This document shows positions 51,482 through 60,900 of a DNA stretch of 64,000 nucleotides, piece by piece. Source of the stretch: an uncultured Kiritimatiellota bacterium (GTDB lineage Bacteria; Verrucomicrobiota; Kiritimatiellia; RFP12; DVOR01). The position numbers were made by a program, and so were the translations under genes. The DNA is taken from positions 1 through 64,000 of the forward strand of contig CALXOF010000013.1 of the NCBI GenBank assembly GCA_944389945.1. The letters run 5' to 3'. The notes under the pieces are model-generated. The model did not search any database. It was not told where the DNA came from and saw only the letters and a program-made list of their open reading frames with translations. Position 1 is the first letter of the stretch; every line of letters starts with the position of its first letter.

Positions 51482-52273
51482 ATGCGAACGAGATGGACGC
51501 TGTTTGAGGTGATGGGCATCCCGGTGCGGGCGGATTTGTCTGTGCTGGTGTTGGCGGCGTATGTGTTGTTCACGACGTTCCCGCAGGTGGAGGTGGGACT
51601 CTTCTTGGCGGTGGCGTTGTTGGTCTCGATTGTGTTGCATGAATTGGCGCACAGTGTGGTGGCGATGGCGTTCGGGGGACAGGTGCGGGACATCACGTTG
51701 CAGTTGCTAGGCGGGTGCGCGGCCATCACGCGGATGCCGCCGAAGCCTTCGCATGAGGTCTTGATGGCGGCAGCGGGGCCGATTTGCTCGTTTGCGCTGG
51801 CGGCGATTTGCATAACGGCGGCCGACTGGTTCCCCCTGCGTTATCCGGTAATGAAAGTCGGGGATTATGTTCTGACGCAGGAAGGTCCGAACGAGTGGCT
51901 TCTCTTGGCCGGCTGGCTGAACCTGGGCCTGGCGCTCTTCAACCTGGTGCCGGCCTTCCCGATGGACGGCGGGCGCATCCTGCGCGCGACCCTGCAGTGC
52001 TTGGGCAAAGCCAAAGTGGCGGCCACGGAAATCGCCGTGCGTGTGGGACAAGGTTTCGCCATCCTGTGGGCGGCGATTTGCGTGCTGGACTTCATGGGGG
52101 TGCGTTTCGCGGCGCCGGCGGGGTGGCCGGTGGCGTTACAACTGATTTTCAACATTGTCTTTGGGAGCGGCGGCTTCCTGTTGCTCCTAATTGCTTACAT
52201 GATTTGGGTCTCCGGCAAGCGCGAATTGGATTATGTGCGCTGGGAGGAGACCTCCTACGGAGGCTGGAGATGA
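51482..52273 (+). CDS. M50-family (site-2-type) membrane metalloprotease
   Basis: 263 residues with about six hydrophobic segments. The zinc site is HELAH (H53, E54, H57), and the third ligand is in NLVPAFPMDGGRIL near residue 157. These intramembrane proteases cleave membrane-bound regulators or signal peptides. The family resembles SpoIVFB/Rip-type proteins without CBS domains. It overlaps ychF by 4 nt. Confidence 0.9.
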   Translation: MRTRWTLFEVMGIPVRADLSVLVLAAYVLFTTFPQVEVGLFLAVALLVSIVLHELAHSVVAMAFGGQVRDITLQLLGGCAAITRMPPKPSHEVLMAAAGPICSFALAAICITAADWFPLRYPVMKVGDYVLTQEGPNEWLLLAGWLNLGLALFNLVPAFPMDGGRILRATLQCLGKAKVAATEIAVRVGQGFAILWAAICVLDFMGVRFAAPAGWPVALQLIFNIVFGSGGFLLLLIAYMIWVSGKRELDYVRWEETSYGGWR

Positions 52274-53373
52274 GTCTAGCGGTCGGTATCGTGGGCTTGC
52301 CCAACGTGGGCAAATCCACTCTCTTCAATGCTTTGACGCGCGCGCAGAACGCTGAGGCGGCGAACTATCCCTTCTGCACGATCGAGCCCAACAAGGCCAC
52401 GGCCCCCGTGGCGGACTCGCGCGTGGAGAAGCTCGCCGAAATCTGCAAGAGCGGGCGCGTGGTGCACGCCACGGTGGACTTCACGGACATCGCGGGCCTG
52501 GTGCGCGGCGCCAGCAAGGGCGAGGGCCTGGGCAACCAGTTCCTCGGCAACATCCGCGAGTGCGATGCCATCCTCGAGGTCGTCCGTTGCTTCGATAACG
52601 ATGACGTGGTGCACGTGGAGGGCTCCGTCGACCCCATCCGCGACGTGGGTATCATCGAAACCGAGCTCGTGCTGGCCGACCTCCAAAGCCTGGAGAAGCG
52701 CCTTGACCGCATCAACCGTCAAGCCCGTGCCGACAAGTCGTTGGCCAAAGAGGTCGAGGCCATGACGGCCCTGCGCGACCACCTCGATGCCGGTGAGCCT
52801 GCGCGCACCTTCGAATTCGCCGACCCCGATGCCATCGAGCCCACGCGTCGCGAGCTCCGTCTGCTCACCGACAAGCCCATCATCTACGTGGCCAACGTGG
52901 GCGAAAGCGACCTGGGCCAGCCCGACAACAAGCACGTCCAAGCCCTCAAGGCCCACGCCGCCGCCCACAAGTGCGACACCGTCACCATCTGCGCGGCCAT
53001 GGAGGCCGACCTCGCCGGCCTCTCCGACGAAGAGCAGAAGGACTTTCTGGAATCCTACGGCCTGGAGCAGTCCGGTCTGGATGCCACCATCCGCATGGCC
53101 TACCACACGCTCGGCCTGCAGAGCTTCTTCACCGCCGGCCCGATGGAGGCCAAGGCCTGGACCATCCGCCAAGGCTGGACGGCCCCCAAAGCCGCCGGCG
53201 TCATCCACTCCGACTTCGAGCGCGGCTTCATCCGCGCTGAGGTCGTCTCTTACGACGACTTCGTCGCCCTGGGCGGCGAGGCCCACGCCCGCGAAAAGGG
53301 CCTTCTCCGCGTGGAAGGCAAGGAATACGTGATGCGCGAGGGCGACGTCGTCCACTTCCTCTTCAACGTCTGA
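52270..53373 (+). CDS. ychF: Redox-regulated ATPase/GTP-binding protein YchF
   Basis: 367 residues, normal for YchF (Obg-related P-loop family). It has GLPNVGKSTLFNALT (P-loop, from residue 7), YPFCTIEPN, DIAGLVRGASKGEGLGNQFL and a TGS domain at the C-terminus (IRQGWTAPKAAGVIHSDFERGFIRAEV). YchF prefers ATP and associates with ribosomes and stress responses. ATG 52270 overlaps the protease stop. Confidence 0.95.
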   Translation: MSLAVGIVGLPNVGKSTLFNALTRAQNAEAANYPFCTIEPNKATAPVADSRVEKLAEICKSGRVVHATVDFTDIAGLVRGASKGEGLGNQFLGNIRECDAILEVVRCFDNDDVVHVEGSVDPIRDVGIIETELVLADLQSLEKRLDRINRQARADKSLAKEVEAMTALRDHLDAGEPARTFEFADPDAIEPTRRELRLLTDKPIIYVANVGESDLGQPDNKHVQALKAHAAAHKCDTVTICAAMEADLAGLSDEEQKDFLESYGLEQSGLDATIRMAYHTLGLQSFFTAGPMEAKAWTIRQGWTAPKAAGVIHSDFERGFIRAEVVSYDDFVALGGEAHAREKGLLRVEGKEYVMREGDVVHFLFNV

Positions 53374-53380
53374 GGCCGTT

Positions 53381-54418
53381 ATGTCCGAACGATACGATCT
53401 TCCCGGAGACGTGGGCAAATCCCGTGCGTGGGTGCGCACACTCTTGGTGTGGGGCTTGCCCCTGGCCGCTTGGGCGGCCGTCATCATCGGCTGGTTCCTC
53501 TTTGCCGACGGCGACCCCTCAACGCCGGACCCGTCTCCGCCCGCCCCCGCCGTCGGGCAAGAAGTCTCGCGCCAAGCCGACGAGGCGCTGGAGAAAGAGT
53601 CCGGCCAGCAAGCCTCCCGCCCCACGGAGTACGACTTCCGTGGCGCCAAGAGCGCCCTGGGCCTCCCCAACGAGGAGCTCTGCAAGACCGGCATCCTGGT
53701 GGATCCCACCACGCGCAAGGTCCTCTGGGCCAAAAACGCCGACAGGGCCGTCCCCATCGCCTCCATGTCCAAGATGATGACGATGCTTCTGGCCGAGGAG
53801 GCCCTCGCCACCGGCCGTGTCTCCCTCGAGACCCCCATCAAGGTCACAGACGCGGCCTATAAAATCGGCGGTTCACAGGTCTGGCTCGACCCCAAGGAGA
53901 CCTTCCCGCTTGGCGAGCTCCTCAAAACCGTCGCCATCAAGTCCGCCAACGACTCCGCCTACCTCGTTGGCGAATACCTCGGCGGCGGCGACATCTCCGT
54001 CTTCATCAAGGCGATGAACGACCGCGCCCAAACCCTGGGCATGAAGAACACTCGCTTCTACGACGCGCACGGCCTAGGCGACGACAAGGGTAACCACAAC
54101 CTCTCCTCCGCCCACGACCTCGTCCTCCTCGCCGAGCACCTCATCCGCTATCCCGACGTCCTGCGCCTGTCTTCCACCCGCATGGACTCCTTCCGCAACG
54201 GCAAGATGCAGCTGCGCAACAGCAACAACCTGGTCTTCAACCGCGTCCCTGGCGTGGACGGCCTCAAGACCGGCTTCACCGACGAATCGGGCTTCTGCGT
54301 CACCATCACCTGCGAGCGCGGCGGCCGCCGTCTCATCGGGTGCGTCACCGGCTTCAAGACCTCCAAGCAACGCGACGCCTTCTGCAAGGCGCTCCTCGAC
54401 TGGGGTTACGCGCAATGA
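53381..54418 (+). CDS. D-alanyl-D-alanine carboxypeptidase (S11 family)
   Basis: 345 residues. An N-terminal membrane anchor (about 21-42) and a Pro-rich linker precede a penicillin-binding domain with all three motifs: S128-x-x-K131 (ASMSK), S188-A-N and K296-T-G. It trims pentapeptides in periplasmic peptidoglycan. It lacks the C-terminal amphipathic helix domain of E. coli PBP5; the anchor is N-terminal instead. It overlaps the next gene by 4 nt. Confidence 0.93.
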   Translation: MSERYDLPGDVGKSRAWVRTLLVWGLPLAAWAAVIIGWFLFADGDPSTPDPSPPAPAVGQEVSRQADEALEKESGQQASRPTEYDFRGAKSALGLPNEELCKTGILVDPTTRKVLWAKNADRAVPIASMSKMMTMLLAEEALATGRVSLETPIKVTDAAYKIGGSQVWLDPKETFPLGELLKTVAIKSANDSAYLVGEYLGGGDISVFIKAMNDRAQTLGMKNTRFYDAHGLGDDKGNHNLSSAHDLVLLAEHLIRYPDVLRLSSTRMDSFRNGKMQLRNSNNLVFNRVPGVDGLKTGFTDESGFCVTITCERGGRRLIGCVTGFKTSKQRDAFCKALLDWGYAQ

Positions 54419-54843
54419 CCCTGCGGCCCGCGGTCTTCGCCCTTCTCGGCGCGCTCCTCCTCTCCGGATGCGCCGCCAGCGTGGCCGACCGCATCGCCGA
54501 GCGCCAAGCAGCCTACGATGCCTACCCCGCCGAAGTCCAAGAGCGCATCGCCCGTGGCCAAATCCGCCTGGGCGACGACCAAGACGCCGTCTGGATGGTC
54601 TACGGCAACCCCACCGAGCGCTTCTCCCGCACCGACGCCAAGGGCAAAACTGAGACCTGGGTCTACAAGGTGCTCGGCTTCTCCGACGAGGTCTACCCCA
54701 CCGTCCGCCCCGTCTACCGGGACTACTACGGCCGCCGCTTCGGCACCTACTACATCGACGACACCCCGCGCTACGCCTGGCAGGAGGTGCTCCGCATTGA
54801 GTTCACCGATGGCCGCGTCTCCGCCATCCAAATGATGGAGTGA
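54415..54843 (+). CDS. BamE/SmpA-like small lipoprotein
   Basis: 142 residues. The signal peptide ends in the lipobox LLSGC. The mature part has RIARGQIRLGDDQDAVWMVYGNPTERF and WVYKVLG, similar to the BamE/OmlA fold (short helices then beta strands). BamE helps outer-membrane protein assembly; here the assignment is by fold only. ATG overlaps the carboxypeptidase stop. Confidence 0.7.
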   Translation: MTLRPAVFALLGALLLSGCAASVADRIAERQAAYDAYPAEVQERIARGQIRLGDDQDAVWMVYGNPTERFSRTDAKGKTETWVYKVLGFSDEVYPTVRPVYRDYYGRRFGTYYIDDTPRYAWQEVLRIEFTDGRVSAIQMME

Positions 54844-54846
54844 GCC

Positions 54847-55686
54847 ATGCACCGCCAACAGGTCACCTCCGAAGAAATCGCCCAAGAGACCCTGGTCCTG
54901 GCCGGCCCCGCCGCCCACCACCTCCTCCACGTCCTCCGCGTCCGCGAGGGCGATGAGGTCGGCGCCTTCGACGGTGCCGGGGCCACCCGCCTCTACCACG
55001 TCGCCGAGCGCGCGCCGGACGCCCTCACCCTCGTCGCCAAGCAGCCCCTCTTCCACCAAGACGTCCGCCCCATCCGCCTCACCCTCTTCGTCTGCGTCCC
55101 AAAGGGCGAACGCATGGAGTGGCTCCTGGAAAAGGCCACCGAGCTGGGCGTCGACCGCATTGTGCCCGTCCTCAGCGCCCGCACCGTTGTGCGGTTGGAT
55201 GCCCGCCAAGCCCGGGCCAAACAGGAACGCTGGCTCCGCATCGTCCAGGCCGCCGCCCGCCAATGCGGCGCCGCCCGCCTGCCGGAGCTTCTCCCGCCCA
55301 CGCCCATCGCCGAGACCGCGCCCCTCATGCGCGCCTGTTCCACCCTCATCGTCGCCGCCCTCACCCCCCAGGCCAAGCCCCTCTTCCCCGTCCTAGACAC
55401 CCTCGACGCCTCCGCCCCCAACCAAGAATGGGGCTGGTGGTGCGGCCCTGAGGGCGACTTCACCCCAGACGAACTCCGCTTCATCCTTGATCACGGTGCC
55501 ATTCCCGTCACCCTCGGCCCTCTCATCCTCCGCGTTGAGACCGCCGCCCTCTACGGCCTCGCCAACCTGGGATGCCGGAGGGAGGGCGCGGGTGCAACCC
55601 GCACCCTCCCGGAGAACGGAAAACGGAAAACGGAAAACGGAGTGCGCGACGAGCGCGCGACAAGCCAATCCACGTCCGAATCATGA
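54847..55686 (+). CDS. rsmE: 16S rRNA m3U1498 methyltransferase RsmE with repeat-derived tail
   Basis: 279 residues. N-terminal PUA-like domain (HLLHVLRVREGDEVGAFDG), SPOUT domain with VCVPKGERMEWLLEKATELGVDRIVPV, GPEGDFTPDEL and LGPLILRVETAALYGL, which forms the trefoil-knot SAM site. RsmE methylates U1498 of 16S rRNA. The last 38 residues after LANLG (from CRREGAGATRTLPENGK) are the translation of family B repeat copy 8 and replace or extend the normal end. ATG 54847 is 3 nt after the lipoprotein stop. Confidence 0.92.
   Translation: MHRQQVTSEEIAQETLVLAGPAAHHLLHVLRVREGDEVGAFDGAGATRLYHVAERAPDALTLVAKQPLFHQDVRPIRLTLFVCVPKGERMEWLLEKATELGVDRIVPVLSARTVVRLDARQARAKQERWLRIVQAAARQCGAARLPELLPPTPIAETAPLMRACSTLIVAALTPQAKPLFPVLDTLDASAPNQEWGWWCGPEGDFTPDELRFILDHGAIPVTLGPLILRVETAALYGLANLGCRREGAGATRTLPENGKRKTENGVRDERATSQSTSES
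55581..55667. repeat. Family B repeat, copy 8, inside rsmE
   Basis: A long hairpin GGAGGG-C-GCGGGT/ACCCGC-A-CCCTCC (55581-55609), GGAAAAC units and a GCGCG-type hairpin (about 55644-55658). Confidence 0.85.
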
Positions 55687-55792
55687 GTCGCACCTCCCTT
55701 CCTATTTCTTTCATTCTTCGTGTCCCTTCGTGGTCCTTTGTGTCCTTCGTGTTTCCCCCAATCTCCAAAAGTTCCCCCTTCTCCCCATCCGT

Positions 55793-55838
55793 CGCCCGTT
55801 AGGGCGTTCCGTTCTCTGTTCTCCGTTCTCTGTTCTCC
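55793..55838. repeat. Family B repeat, copy 9
   Basis: Hairpin CGCCC/GGGCG (55793-55806) followed by TTCTCTG/TTCTCCG units; the second hairpin is missing. CTTCGTG-type tracts lie just before it (55716-55757). Confidence 0.7.
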
Positions 55839-55870
55839 CTATTCCCCGCCCATCGGCTCTCCTCATAACA

Positions 55871-56704
55871 ATGACTACACCTCTCTTCCCCACCATCGGC
55901 ATCGCCGGCATCGGCCTCATCGGCGGCTCGCTTGCCAAAGACCTCCGCACCTTCGGGCTTACCGGCCGTATCCTCGGTTGGAACCGCACCGCCGCCCACG
56001 CCGAGCGCGCCCTTGAGCTCGGCCTCGTGGACGAGACGGTCCCCACCCTCGAGGAGCTCGCCGCACAGAGCGACCTCCTCGTCCTGGCCATGCCCGTCGA
56101 CATCCTCGTCCAGAAACTCCCCGCACTCCTCGATGCCGCCCGCCCCGACCAAACCCTCATCGACGTCGGTTCCACCAAGCGCGCCCTCGCCGAGGCCGTC
56201 GCCGACCACCCCCACCGCGCCCGCTACGTCGCCTGCCACCCCATGGCCGGCACCGAACGCTCCGGCCCCGACGCCGCCATCGACAACCTCTTCCGCAACC
56301 GCTTCACCCTCATCATCGACCCCGAGCGCAGCGCCCCCACCGCCCTCGCCAAGGTTCGCGCCCTCTGGGAACGCGTCGGCGCCGTCCTCGCCGAGATGTC
56401 CGCCGCCGAGCACGACCGCACCGCCGCGCTCCTCTCCCACATGCCCCACGTCCTGGCCTACGCCCTCGCCCGCACTATCAAAGAAGCCGAGCGCAACCAA
56501 GCCCTCAACGCCCGTTTCGCCGGCGGCGGCCTCGCCTCCATGACGCGCATCGCCCACAGCCCCATCTCCATGTGGCAGCCCATCTTCCGCCAGAACAAAG
56601 GCCCCCTCCTCGAAGCCGTCGACGCCTTCGCCGAGCACCTCGCCGCCTTCCGTAAAGCCATCGCCGAAGACGACTCCGCCGCCCTCGAATCCCTCATGCG
56701 GTGA
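55871..56704 (+). CDS. tyrA: Prephenate dehydrogenase
   Basis: 277 residues. The Rossmann fold starts IGIAGIGLIGGSLAKDL (GxGxxG), followed by VGSTKRAL and CHPMAGTERSGPDAA, the prephenate-binding part with the catalytic His, and the helical dimerisation domain (LLSHMPHVLAYALA, FAGGGLASMTRIA). It converts prephenate to 4-hydroxyphenylpyruvate for tyrosine synthesis using NAD(P). No chorismate mutase or ACT domain is fused. ATG 55871 lies between repeats and has no clear ribosome site. Confidence 0.92.
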   Translation: MTTPLFPTIGIAGIGLIGGSLAKDLRTFGLTGRILGWNRTAAHAERALELGLVDETVPTLEELAAQSDLLVLAMPVDILVQKLPALLDAARPDQTLIDVGSTKRALAEAVADHPHRARYVACHPMAGTERSGPDAAIDNLFRNRFTLIIDPERSAPTALAKVRALWERVGAVLAEMSAAEHDRTAALLSHMPHVLAYALARTIKEAERNQALNARFAGGGLASMTRIAHSPISMWQPIFRQNKGPLLEAVDAFAEHLAAFRKAIAEDDSAALESLMR

Positions 56705-56742
56705 CCCTCCCTGCCTCTTTATCCAAGACAGGCTCACAAAAA

Positions 56743-56777
56743 GCCCGGGTGCGTTGCAAGCACTCGGGCTATTTCTT
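56743..56777. terminator. Bidirectional terminator between tyrA and rhuM
   Basis: GCCCGGGTGC (56743-56752) pairs with GCACTCGGGC (56760-56769) with one G-U; A-rich before (CACAAAAA) and TATTTCTT after. Confidence 0.75.
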
Positions 56778-56801
56778 CGTCTAGAAATGACGAAAGACGA
56801 A

Positions 56802-57872
56802 TCACCGTTGTGGTTCAGGAGGCAGCGGGGGGAGGTCTTTGCCTTCGGTCTCCTCAAGAAAACGGTCGAAGTCAGAGCGATAGGTACAATCTTGAATGCG
56901 GCGATACTTCTCGAACTCAGTCTCTGCGTGGAGCCTGGCGGCCTCCATGGAGACGGTACCTTTGTCTTTCAGGATGCCGCGCCCCCAGAGGGTGAGGAAG
57001 GCGTCCAAACGCGTGGCCCAATCCTCCATCGTCATGGGGATGTGGCGTTTGGCCTGATCCTCGGCATAGTCGAGGTAGGCTGAGACGATGCGGGAGAGTT
57101 GGGCAAGTTCCTCCTCGGAGAGGTAGTCCTTGGCCACGCCAACATCATACTTCTGGATTTTACCCTCGGGCGCGTCCTTCCAGTTGGTCAGGCCCATGTA
57201 GGGCTTGGAAGCATCGGCACGGTGATAGATGAGCTCGGCGGCGGTCTGGCCCGTGATGGCGTAGTGGAGTTTGTTTTGGACGGCGGCAAAGAAAGTGCGC
57301 GTAGCCTCGGCGGAGGGGTCGTAGTCGAGGGCGGTGGCGTAGATGTCGGTGACCTTTTGGTAGAAGCGGCGCTCGGAGAGGCGAATCTCGCGAATCTTTT
57401 GGAGGAGCTCGTCGAAGTAACGTTCGGTAAGGCGCGAACCGCCGTTCTTGAGGCGTTCCTCATCCATAGCCCAACCCTTAACGGTGAAGTCTTGGATGAT
57501 GGCGTTGGCCCATTTACGGAACTGAACGGCGCGGGGACTATTGACCTTGAAGCCGACGGCGATAATCATCCGCAGGTTGTAGTGCGCCACCTGGCGGGTG
57601 ACTTGGCGAGAACCCTCCTGCTGAACAATTCGAAAATATCGAATAGTTGCCTCCTCTAACTGTTCCCCATCAGCGTAGATTTGCTTGATATGGTGATTGA
57701 TGGTCGGGAGGCCAATGTCGTAGAGCGCGGCCATGAGGCGCTGGGTCATCCAGAGGGTCTCGTCCTCATAGCGGAGGTCAAAGGATTCTTCCGTGTCCCC
57801 GGCGGCAATGACGTAAGTGAGGTATTCGGCGGCAGAAGATTGGGCGAGGCTAGGTTTCTTAGGCTTTTTCAT
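56802..57872 (-). CDS. RhuM-family protein
   Basis: 356 residues matching the RhuM (virulence RhuM) family: LRYEDETLWMTQRLMAALYDI, EEATIRYFRIVQQEGSRQVTRQVAHYNLRMIIAVGFKVNSPRA, FRKWANAIIQDF and a helical C-terminal half with GLTNWKD and DYAEDQAKRHIPMTMEDW. The family is widespread, first noted in a Salmonella pathogenicity island, and lacks a defined biochemical role. The N-terminal part is related to phage anti-repressor/KilA-type domains. Often found in accessory DNA. Confidence 0.85.
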   Translation of the reverse strand: MKKPKKPSLAQSSAAEYLTYVIAAGDTEESFDLRYEDETLWMTQRLMAALYDIGLPTINHHIKQIYADGEQLEEATIRYFRIVQQEGSRQVTRQVAHYNLRMIIAVGFKVNSPRAVQFRKWANAIIQDFTVKGWAMDEERLKNGGSRLTERYFDELLQKIREIRLSERRFYQKVTDIYATALDYDPSAEATRTFFAAVQNKLHYAITGQTAAELIYHRADASKPYMGLTNWKDAPEGKIQKYDVGVAKDYLSEEELAQLSRIVSAYLDYAEDQAKRHIPMTMEDWATRLDAFLTLWGRGILKDKGTVSMEAARLHAETEFEKYRRIQDCTYRSDFDRFLEETEGKDLPPLPPEPQR

Positions 57873-57909
57873 GGTGTCTTCAAGGGCTAGGAGGTAAACA
57901 ACTAAAAGT

Positions 57910-57915
57910 AGTATA
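57910..57915 (-). promoter_or_regulatory. -10 box of the rhuM gene
   Basis: TATACT on the minus strand, 37 nt before ATG 57872; AGGAGG does not occur at the usual distance. Confidence 0.4.
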
Positions 57916-57928
57916 ACACAATCGCGGG

Positions 57929-60900
57929 TCAGGGGTTGAGGACGCGGGTCCAGAGGGCGTCGAGGGTTTTGTCGGTGGGGCGGGAGGGCGGAGGGAGGTT
58001 CGGGGAGAAGGCGCAGAGGCGGAGGACCTCGATGGACCAGCGGTAGTCGGTGAGGGCAATGGGGTCGTGGCGGGGTTTCTTGGGGAGGGCGAGGAAGTCT
58101 TTGTAACGCTGCCAGTGGCGGAGGACGGGCTCGGCCTTGCGGCGGTCGCCGGCGGGATTATTGCGGGCGCGTTCAAGACGGTCGGCAACACCTTCGAGGA
58201 TGAGGGGATAGCGGTCGAGCCACGCTTGGGGGGTGGCGGCGACGAAGCCGTCGTAGACGAGCCAAGCGAGCTGGTCGAGGATGTCTTCGAGGGTGTCGGG
58301 GTAGACACCGGTGGCGGTCTGGGCGGCGTGCTCGAGGCGAGCGGTTTCGGCGAGGATGTAGAGGGCGCGGCGGCGGAGGTCGGCCACGGTGCTTTGGAGA
58401 CGTTTGCGACAGGCCGAGAGACGGGATTTGAGGGCGTCGGCATCGGGCGGAAGGTCGGGGGAGAGGCAGACCTCCTGGAGGGCGCGGTCGAGGATGTCGC
58501 GGCCGAGGCGTTCGAGGGAGAGACCGGCATTCTTGGCGAAGAGCTTGACGGTGGCGGTGGGGGACGGGATGGCCTCGAGGTTTTTGGCTTGATTGCCCAG
58601 GAGGGCGCGAAGCTCGTCAAGACACTCTTTGCGGCGGGCGAGGGCCGCGAGGGCGGGGTCGGCGATGGCGGCGGACTTGGGCTTGGGCGCGGACTGGGGC
58701 GCAAAGAGGTCGAGGAGCGGCTTGAGGTTGCGACCCTGGCCAAGGACGTCGCCCACCTTCTCGACGCGAAAGTTCATGCGCAGGTGCGGGGGCAACTTGT
58801 CCTCGGCCCAAGGGGTCTCATCGACGCGGACGCCGCATTCGTCACGAAGGAGGCAGAAGAGGGTCTCGCCGAGGGGGCGGGCGTAGGGCTTGGCGCGGGA
58901 GAGGATGAGCGACTGGAGCTCCGGGAGGGGGCCAAGGACGTGGCGGACGCGGCTGGGGAGCGCGTTGAGGAGCCACATGACCTTGTCGGGGAGGAGGCCG
59001 GGGACGAGCCACTCGGCGTGGAAGCCCTGGAGGAGCGGCAGGTGGTCGGGGTCGGTCACGAGGGTGACGCCGTCATCGGAGGCGCCTGGGTCATGTTTGT
59101 AGACCAGCGGGAAGGCATGACCGCCGACGGTGAGGGTGTCGGGGAAGTCGCGCAGGGTGTCATCATCAACGGCGAAGGCATCGCCCGCGAGGGGGAGGGG
59201 CGGACACTTCTTGAGGGCCGGGGCGTTGCAGACGTCGGCGGGAAGGCGCTCCTCATAGAAGGCGATGAGGCGTTCGCGGAGGGTGTCGCGGGCGTCGCGG
59301 CGGAGGGCGGTAAGTTGCTCGAGCAGACGTTGCCGAGCCCAGTTGGCGGCGAGCCAGGCGGGCGGGTTGCGGATGGCGTCGGGGACGGTGAGGGCGTCGG
59401 CGATGAAGAAGCGGCGGGCGGCCTCGGGGTCGAGGCGTGAGAGGTCGCGGAGGCGGCCTTTGGCAAGAGGCAAACCGAAGAGGGTGACGTCCTCATGGAC
59501 GCGGACGAAGCCTTTGTCGGGGTCCCAAAAGGCGGAGTGGCGGTGGACGCGGCAGAGGGGGCCGGCGATGGGCTCGATCCAGCGCGGGTCGATGCAGGCG
59601 ACGGTGCGGCCGAAGAGGCGGGAGGTCTCAACGAGTTCACCGGCGAGGACCCACTCGCGGGAGTCGGGCAGGACGTCGCCCTTGGGCTTGGCGGCGGGGC
59701 GCTCGGGACGGCGCTCCTCGCGTTTGGCGGCCTTGGCAAGGCCGGAACCGGGGAAGAGGGCGAAGCGGACGGCGAAGGCGCCGCGGTAGTCGCGGGCCTC
59801 GCGGTCGTAGTGGCCAATGCGCGAGAGAAGGCCGCAGAGGAGGGCGCGGTGGAGGCCGGCCTCGCCGCCTCGGTTCTCGGCCACGGAGAGACGGCGCTGG
59901 AGGCAGAGGTCCTCGAGCTGGGCGCGGATGTTGGCCCACTCGCGCATCTTGGGATAGGAGACAAAGGCGGCCTTGCACCGACGGCGGCGCTGGGTCTCGC
60001 TGGTGCCCTGCGAGGGGTCGTTCCACCAGGCCCAGAGACGGAGCCGGGCGGTGAAGTCGGAGTTGGGCGAGCGGAAGCGGGCGTGCTGTTGGTCGGCCTG
60101 GGCGGACTTGTCGAGGGGGCGGAGGAGGGGTTCGTCGCAAGCGAGGGCGGCGACGACGGTGAGGGCGTCGCGCAGATTCTGTTCGCTCTCGGCGGCAAGG
60201 AGGATGCGGGCGAAGCGCGGCTCGAGGGGAAAGGCGGCCAAGGCGCGGCCGATGCCGGTGAGGCTCCACCCCTCGGATTTGTCGGGGGATTCGCGACGGC
60301 GGATGGCGCCGAGTTCGAGGAGCTCGCGGTAACCTTCGCGGATGGCGGCGCCGGCGGGAGGCTCCAAGAAGGGGAAGTCCTCGATACGGCCAAAGCGGTG
60401 GTCGGCCATGGTGAGGATAACGCCGGCCAGGGCGGTGCGCTTGATTTCGGGGGCGGTGTGAGCCTCGCGGCGAGCGTAGTCCTCCTGCGAGTAGAGGCGG
60501 ACGCAGGTGCCGGGGCCGACGCGGCCGCAACGGCCCATACGCTGGCGGGCGGAGGCCTGGCTGATGGGCTCCACGCGGAGGGTCTGGACGTGGCGCTGGG
60601 CGGAGTAGCGTTTGATACGGGCGAGGCCGGTGTCGATGACGGCGCGGATGCCGGGGATGGTGACGGAGGTCTCGGCGACGTTGGTGGCCAGGATGATGCG
60701 GCGATTCTGCGAGGGACGGAAGGCGCGGGCCTGTTCGCCGGGCGGGAGGCTCGCCAACAGGGGCAGGCACTCGGTGCGCGGCAGGTGGCGGCCTTCCAGG
60801 AAGGCCATGCACTCGCGGATGTCGCGTTCGCCGGGGAGGAAGACCAGGATGTCGCCGCTCTCGGGGCCGAGCAGGTCGACGGCGTTGGCCACGCGGCGGG

